DNA from: Methylomonas methanica
GTDB lineage: Bacteria; Pseudomonadota; Gammaproteobacteria; Methylococcales; Methylomonadaceae
DNA: 64,000 bases
Assembly: GCF_001644035.1 (NCBI RefSeq)
Contig: NZ_LUUG01000053.1
Span: 1-64,000, forward strand
Direction: 5' to 3'
The notes beneath the pieces were generated by a model. It made no database searches, was not told where the DNA came from, and saw nothing but the letters and a program-made list of their open reading frames with translations. The translations under genes were made by a program, and so were the position numbers. Shown here piece after piece: positions 58,858-64,000 of this stretch (positions within the stretch are counted from its first letter, which is position 1; each line of letters begins with the position of its first letter).

Positions 58858-60006
58858 ATGACTATTCAATATATCAACCGCCCGGATCAACTCGATAGCC
58901 TTTGCCAACTGATTAGCCAGGAGCCATGGATAGCCCTGGATACCGAATTCCTTCGCGAAAAAACCTATTACCCCAAGTTTTGTTTACTGCAAATAGCCGC
59001 GCCGGGCTGGGTGGCTTGTGTCGATCCCTTGGCAATTGCCGATTTAACCCCGTTGTTAGACGCGATTTACAATCCTGATATTGTCAAAGTATTGCATTCC
59101 TGCCGGCAGGATCTGGAAATTTTTTACCAGATTACCGGCAAAATTCCTGGCCCGATTTTCGATACCCAAATTGCCGCGCCGCTGCTGGGTTTTCAGGAAA
59201 ATCCCGGCTACGCGATGCTGGTATCCAGCTTTCTGAACGTCAATCTCAGCAAGGCGCATACCCGCACCGACTGGTCGGAACGGCCCTTGAGCGAGGATCA
59301 AATTCAGTATGCCGCCGACGATGTAATTTACCTGTGCAAGATTTACAAAATCATGTGCGAGCAACTTGAAAAATTGGGGCGCTCGAACTGGCTGGAGAGC
59401 GATTTTGCCTTGTTGAACGATCCGGAGTTGTATCAACTGTCGCCGGAAAATGCCTGGTTGAAGATTCGCGGCAAAAACAAGCTGACCGGCAAGCAATTGT
59501 CCATCATGCAAAGTCTGACCGAATGGCGCGAACGTACTGCGCAGCAAGAAAACAAACCGCGCAGTTGGCTGTTGCAGGACGATTTGTTGCTGGAGCTGGG
59601 CAAATTGCAACCCGTGACCTTGGCCGATCTAGCCAAGATTCGCAACATCAACGACCGTACCGTCAATCGTTATGGCAAAACGATTTGCGAATTGATCGAT
59701 AGCGCCAAACAACGTCCGCCCAAACCCCTGGCTGAAAAAGATCAAGCCGGCAAGAAAACCCAGCAGCATGAAGCGATACTGGATGTACTCAGCGCGGTGG
59801 TCAGAATTCGTGCCGAGGAAAATTCCCTGAATCCCATCATCTTGGCTACCCGCAAGGATTTGGAACTATTACTGTCCGGCGATGAGGACTGCCTGTTATT
59901 ACATGGCTGGCGTTACAACATGGCCGGACGGGAGTTGCAGGGCTTATTGCGCGGCGATTTTACCTTGAGCTTGAAGCCGGATGGCGTGGTGATTAGTCCG
60001 GTTTAG
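58858..60006 (+). CDS. rnd: Ribonuclease D
   Basis: RNase D is a 3'-5' exonuclease that trims tRNA and other small-RNA 3' ends. The protein (382 residues from the ATG at 58858) has the DEDDy active site: LDTEFLREKTYYP, HSCRQDLEIF and YAADDVIYLCKIY. A typical HRDC domain (about residues 205-285) and a second HRDC-like C-terminal domain follow. I chose 58858 because TIQYINRPDQLDSL matches the family start. An in-frame ATG at 58807, with GACGGGG before it, would add a hydrophobic 17-residue leader, so a longer form cannot be excluded. Confidence 0.94.
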   Translation: MTIQYINRPDQLDSLCQLISQEPWIALDTEFLREKTYYPKFCLLQIAAPGWVACVDPLAIADLTPLLDAIYNPDIVKVLHSCRQDLEIFYQITGKIPGPIFDTQIAAPLLGFQENPGYAMLVSSFLNVNLSKAHTRTDWSERPLSEDQIQYAADDVIYLCKIYKIMCEQLEKLGRSNWLESDFALLNDPELYQLSPENAWLKIRGKNKLTGKQLSIMQSLTEWRERTAQQENKPRSWLLQDDLLLELGKLQPVTLADLAKIRNINDRTVNRYGKTICELIDSAKQRPPKPLAEKDQAGKKTQQHEAILDVLSAVVRIRAEENSLNPIILATRKDLELLLSGDEDCLLLHGWRYNMAGRELQGLLRGDFTLSLKPDGVVISPV

Positions 60007-60199
60007 GATGCAGCGAATCGGACGGTAAAATCGCACTGATACTGCTGATGTATCAACCCGTCAATAGGATCTCTGTGGCGCATATGCCGGAGACTCGATT
60101 GACAACCGTTGTGGCTACCAGGCTCCCGCCTGAGTGGGAGCGAGTGCGATAACAAAGTGTCAGGTCAATACTGCATTGACGGCGAGCGATGAGAGTCCG
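60007..60199. other. 193-base gap between rnd and the GGDEF-EAL gene, with a small hairpin
   Basis: No gene is supported. A GCTCCC/GGGAGC stem around an eight-base loop near 60122-60141 could be a weak terminator for the convergent genes; no T-tract follows. Confidence 0.35.
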
Positions 60200-63100
60200 C
60201 TATCTTGATTTACCAAATTGCTGTTCAAACAATGCCGCCGGCAGCGGTTTGGCAAACAAATAGCCCTGGCCGTAATCGCAACCGATTGCACTCAGTAAAT
60301 CGCGTTGCTGCTCGGTTTCCACGCCTTCCGCGATGACTTTTAAACCCAATTTATGCGCCATCACGATGATGGCTTCGCAGAGGACATAGTCGTTCGAGTT
60401 CGCTGATAAATTGCGGACGAACGACTGGTCAATCTTCAGATAATCGATGTCGAATTTTTTCAGATAGGACAGTGCCGAATAGCCGGTGCCGAAGTCGTCT
60501 ATTGCTACTTGCATACCCGCGTCGCGGAACGCCATCAAATGATTGTGTACAGAAAGATTGGCGTCCAGCAGCAAGCCTTCAGTAATTTCTACCACAATAC
60601 TTTGGCCCGACAATCCCAGTCGATGCAAATAATTGAACCAGTCTTCAGGGGCATGCTCGGCGCTTTGAAATTGCACCGGAGATTTGTTGACGCTGATTTG
60701 AAATTCGGGATGGATAGTGGCTCGCCAGTTTTGTACTTGTCGCGCCGCGGTTTCGAATACCCAATCGCCGATTTCTCTGATTAGTCCGGTTTCTTCCGCC
60801 AGCGGTATAAATTCCGCCGGGTTAATCAAGCCACGTTTTGGGTGATGCCAGCGCAGCAAGGCTTCCGCTTTACGCACTTCGCCGCTCAGCAAGTCGATGA
60901 TAGGTTGATAGCACAGCAAAAATTGCGCGTTAGCCAGCGCGGTACGTAAGTCGCCTAGCATCGCGGCGCGGGCTTCCAGCGCGTCCTGTAAGGCTTGGGT
61001 AAAGAAGCGGTAGTTGTTTCGGCCTTGGTTTTTGGCGGCGTACATGGCCTGATCGGCATTTTTTTGTAATTGGCTTAAATCGGTGCTGTCGTTTGGATAA
61101 AACGTGATGCCGATACTCGCGGAGACATAAGCCAGTTCGCCATCCAAGCTGAACGGCGCACTGAGTTTTTTCAGCAGGTTTTTGGCAATCGATTCGGACA
61201 CTTCGATGCAGTCCAGTTCGCTCAAGATAATCGTGAATTCAGCGCCACCCAAGCGGGCCACGGTATCTGATTCGCGCACACAGCTCTGTAAACGCCGCGC
61301 GGTCTCCTTGAGCAAGTTGTCGCCCATGTCGTGGCCTAGCGTATCGTTGATTTCCTTGAAGCGGTCCAGATCGACAAACAACAACGCAAACAATTGTCCC
61401 ATGCGGTGGGCTTTTTTGATTTCCAGTTCCAGCCGGTCGCGGAACATGCGCCGATTAGGCAGGCCGGTGAGCGGATCGAAGTTGGCTTGCCGCCAGATTT
61501 GTTCCTCGGATTGCTTGCGTTGAGTAATGTCGGAAAACAGTGCAACCCTGCGTTGCGGCTTGCCTTCCGCATTATAGATGGTGTTGATTGCCAGTTCTTC
61601 GACGAACAGGCGGCCGTCCTTACAGCGATTTTTTATTTCTCCACGCCAAGCGCCGGTAGTATCCAACGCGGCCCATAGTTCTCGGTAAAACGTCGCATCA
61701 TGTTCGCCGGAACTGAGGATATGCGGGTTTTTACCGATAACCTCTTCCTCCGTATAGCCGGTCATCGTGGTAAACGCGGGGTTGACGCTGAGGATGGTGT
61801 TATCGCTGTCCACCACTATCATCGCTTCGCTGCTGTTATGGTAAACCAGAGCCGCCAATCTCAGGTTTTCCTCGGTTTTGCGCAGCTCGCTGATGTCGCG
61901 GGCAAAACCCACTGTACCCAGCAACTGGCCTTGCTCATCCATTACCGGCGCTTTATAGGTCTCGAACCATTTGCGTACGCCGCGATCAATAATTTCTTCT
62001 TCGACTATCAACTTATCCCTTAAAGCCAGCACGCGGCGGTCATCGGCGAGATAACTTTCGGCCAGTGCCGGTGGGGCGATGTCGAAATCGTTTTTGCCGA
62101 CCAGGGCTTCCGGATTTTCGGCGGCAAATACGTTGGCGAACTCCTGGTTGACCGCCAGCAATCTACTTTCGGTATCTTTCAGCCAAATCGCATGCGGAAT
62201 GTTATCCAGCAATGCGCGCTGATAATATTCTTTCTGTTGTAATGCTTGCTCCGCACGATATTGATTACTGACATCGCGAAAACTCCATACACGGCCAACA
62301 ATGTTGTCGGCGATACTTTGCGGCTTGGAATAGCGTTCAAAAATCCGGCCGTCGCTGAATTCGATCAGGTCGTAACTTTCTGTATCCGGGTGGTTGTAGA
62401 GCGTCTGGACTTTATCGAAAAACTCATCCGGATTTTTCAGCTGTTTAACGGCTAAATGAAAAAGTGTTGTGTCATCTTTATCTGCTCCAACCGCTGTGTC
62501 GGGTAATTTCCAAAGCTCAAAAAAGCGCCGATTGTAAGTAACGATTTGGCGTTGGAGGCTGACGACCAGAATGCCGTCAGCCGTGGCTTCCAAGGTAGCC
62601 CTTAGCAAAGAAATCGATTGGGCCAATGCGTCTTCTCGGGCTTTATTCTCGCTAATGTCTTCGTAGATGCCCAAAACCCCGATAATTTCATGATCGGAAT
62701 TTCGTAAGGGTATTTTCGATGTACGTAGCCAAATGGTATTGCCGTCAGGGGTGGTTTGCGGCTCTTCATAAGCCAGTTTGCCCGTACCCGATATGATTAC
62801 CTGGCGATCATCCGCTTGATAAATTGGCGCTTGTTGAGCCCAATTGAGCTGATGGTCGTTCTTCCCGATTAAATCCTTTGAGCTATGTTGTCCGGCGTCG
62901 CCGGCAAACAGCGCGTTGCAGCCCAAATAGCGAGAATCCAGGTCTTTCCAGAACACTCGGATCGGCAAGGTTTCCAGGACGGTCTGCAACAATAAATTGG
63001 ATTCAGTCAGCGCTTTTTCAGATTTTAGTTGCTCGGTAATATCGAACAAAATGGCCAGATTATCTCCGACATACGATTCGCCTAAGGATACCGAGCCCGC

Positions 63101-64000
63101 GAGCACAGTACGCCGCTCGCCGTGTTTACAATTAATTTCCGCTTGGATGGTTTCGAAACTTTGTGTGCGACGGGATTTATCAGTCAACGCCAGCCAGGTT
63201 TCCATAATTGTCCGGCGGTAGATAGGGTCCGGATATGCTTTAGGCCACCATTCGTCAAGCGTTTTAATATCGTCCAGCGTGTAACCGAAAGCTTTGTTAA
63301 AAGCCGGATTTAGCAATGTGAAATTGCCTTTGGCGTCGTAAATGGCTTGGGGTACTGGGGAGTAATCGATTATCGCCTTCAAACGCCGTTCGCTATCTGC
63401 CAGTCCTGCGGTAATCAGTTGCTGTTTGTGTAGGGTTAGCGCCAAAGTCGTGCCGGTCCAGGACAGTACCAATATATAAAACCACAGGTTCAGCAACTCG
63501 CTTTTCTCAAAGTCGTCGCCGAAAAAGCCCAGATGATGTGCGGCTCCGAATAGCGCTTGGATGGTAATCAAGCTGGCAATCAGTGTCACGCCATGACGAT
63601 TGAAACGGAGGGCGGCCCAAATGGCAAACAGAAACATCCAGTAACCGCGGGCGATTTTTCCAAAGACAGGCTGGAAAGCATCGAGAAATACTACTTGACC
63701 GGCGAACAAGGTCAGAATGATCAGCAGCAATGCTTCCAGGCCGCGTTTTTCAGCAAACCATTGCTTTGGCCATTTCCGCCAAACCAATAATATGGGTGTG
63801 GCCGTGACAATGCCGAAAGCATCCGCCATCCACCAATGTAAAAGCGATCGCGGCACCGCCGCTAATGGTATGAAACCGGCCAGATGTAAAGCCAAAGGGC
63901 CAATACCCGCACTGATTAACGAGCAAGCGGCGCCGGTCAGGGTTAACCAGATAAAGTGGCCTGGTTCGGTTAAATCTAAAGAAAAACGCCGGTGGCGTTT
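60200..64000 (-). CDS. MASE1-PAS-GGDEF-EAL membrane protein, 5' end outside window
   Basis: The frame is open to the right edge, so the N-terminus is missing; 1266 residues are visible. It begins inside a MASE1 membrane-sensor domain (several helices to about residue 185). About five PAS/PAC units follow, then a GGDEF domain and a C-terminal EAL domain. The GGDEF site reads GGAEF (about residue 917), lacking the acidic third residue, while the inhibitory-site RESD five residues upstream is kept. The EAL domain has EALLRW, DDFGTGYSAL, KIDQSFV and VIAEGVE, so phosphodiesterase activity on c-di-GMP is plausible and cyclase activity is doubtful. Confidence 0.92.
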   Translation of the reverse strand, partial: KRHRRFSLDLTEPGHFIWLTLTGAACSLISAGIGPLALHLAGFIPLAAVPRSLLHWWMADAFGIVTATPILLVWRKWPKQWFAEKRGLEALLLIILTLFAGQVVFLDAFQPVFGKIARGYWMFLFAIWAALRFNRHGVTLIASLITIQALFGAAHHLGFFGDDFEKSELLNLWFYILVLSWTGTTLALTLHKQQLITAGLADSERRLKAIIDYSPVPQAIYDAKGNFTLLNPAFNKAFGYTLDDIKTLDEWWPKAYPDPIYRRTIMETWLALTDKSRRTQSFETIQAEINCKHGERRTVLAGSVSLGESYVGDNLAILFDITEQLKSEKALTESNLLLQTVLETLPIRVFWKDLDSRYLGCNALFAGDAGQHSSKDLIGKNDHQLNWAQQAPIYQADDRQVIISGTGKLAYEEPQTTPDGNTIWLRTSKIPLRNSDHEIIGVLGIYEDISENKAREDALAQSISLLRATLEATADGILVVSLQRQIVTYNRRFFELWKLPDTAVGADKDDTTLFHLAVKQLKNPDEFFDKVQTLYNHPDTESYDLIEFSDGRIFERYSKPQSIADNIVGRVWSFRDVSNQYRAEQALQQKEYYQRALLDNIPHAIWLKDTESRLLAVNQEFANVFAAENPEALVGKNDFDIAPPALAESYLADDRRVLALRDKLIVEEEIIDRGVRKWFETYKAPVMDEQGQLLGTVGFARDISELRKTEENLRLAALVYHNSSEAMIVVDSDNTILSVNPAFTTMTGYTEEEVIGKNPHILSSGEHDATFYRELWAALDTTGAWRGEIKNRCKDGRLFVEELAINTIYNAEGKPQRRVALFSDITQRKQSEEQIWRQANFDPLTGLPNRRMFRDRLELEIKKAHRMGQLFALLFVDLDRFKEINDTLGHDMGDNLLKETARRLQSCVRESDTVARLGGAEFTIILSELDCIEVSESIAKNLLKKLSAPFSLDGELAYVSASIGITFYPNDSTDLSQLQKNADQAMYAAKNQGRNNYRFFTQALQDALEARAAMLGDLRTALANAQFLLCYQPIIDLLSGEVRKAEALLRWHHPKRGLINPAEFIPLAEETGLIREIGDWVFETAARQVQNWRATIHPEFQISVNKSPVQFQSAEHAPEDWFNYLHRLGLSGQSIVVEITEGLLLDANLSVHNHLMAFRDAGMQVAIDDFGTGYSALSYLKKFDIDYLKIDQSFVRNLSANSNDYVLCEAIIVMAHKLGLKVIAEGVETEQQRDLLSAIGCDYGQGYLFAKPLPAALFEQQFGKSR

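Overview
The window is an almost entirely chromosomal, gene-dense stretch from a gammaproteobacterium. The evidence is gene order: ndk-rlmN-pilW-hisS-yfgM-bamB-der, smc-zipA, lepA-lepB-rnc-era-recO-pdxJ, epmB/efp-epmA, and amgK-murU divergent from lptD-surA. Overall character (about half G+C, many c-di-GMP proteins, NhaD, Kup, an envelope sugar-transfer cassette) is compatible with a Methylomonas-like methanotroph. That is a guess, because no methane-oxidation gene lies here. I saw no tRNA, rRNA, CRISPR array, prophage or intact insertion sequence.

Layout. 1-2.6 kb: small and poorly known genes (YkgJ-type Cys protein, glycine-zipper lipoprotein, hypotheticals) with a 190-bp repeat bounded by 22-bp inverted repeats. 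2.6-10.1 kb (minus): tpx and the der-bamB-yfgM-hisS-pilW-rlmN-ndk block, without the rodZ and ispG usually found inside it. 10.2-14.2 kb (minus): secD, yajC, psd, an orphan FlhB C-terminal domain and queF; secF is not present. 14.4-20.6 kb: a small motility-like protein, then a minus-strand Na+/K+ operon nhaD, KdpD-like kinase, KdpE-like regulator, kup. 21-32.2 kb (plus): smc, zipA, lepA, lepB, DUF4845, rnc, era, recO, pdxJ and a PP2C phosphatase. 32.2-39 kb (minus): a sigma-54 activator with no sensory domain coupled to a TauE/SafE-like membrane protein, then a 1332-residue hybrid kinase with a response-regulator diguanylate cyclase. 39-41.7 kb: the complete EF-P beta-lysylation set. 41.7-45.6 kb: a small CxxC protein, aspS, an FmdB-type zinc ribbon and pyrC. 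45.8-49.6 kb (plus): an ArnT-like transferase, a GT2 enzyme and a LAB_N protein, then a DUF4124 protein and hemJ. 49.6-56.1 kb: murU-amgK (minus), divergent from lptD-surA and a stand-alone DbpA-type RNA-binding domain. 56.1-64 kb: a TonB-dependent receptor, a second copy of the repeat core, rnd, and a MASE1-PAS-GGDEF-EAL protein cut by the right edge.

How it fits together. Much of the window is envelope biogenesis: BamB, SurA and LptD for outer-membrane assembly; SecD/YajC/LepB for export; Psd for phospholipid; AmgK/MurU for cell-wall recycling; ArnT/GT2/LAB_N for surface-lipid modification. Translation and ribosome functions (HisS, AspS, Der, Era, LepA, EF-P, RNase III, RlmN) make the second theme, and c-di-GMP/phosphorelay signalling the third. 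Nothing here is a clear-cut new defence or biosynthetic system. The most interesting items are the Na+/K+ operon under a sensor-less KdpD, the orphan DEAD-box RNA-binding domain, the LptD N-terminal extension, the sensor-less sigma-54 activator, and a repeat family whose two copies share a core but have unrelated inverted-repeat ends.
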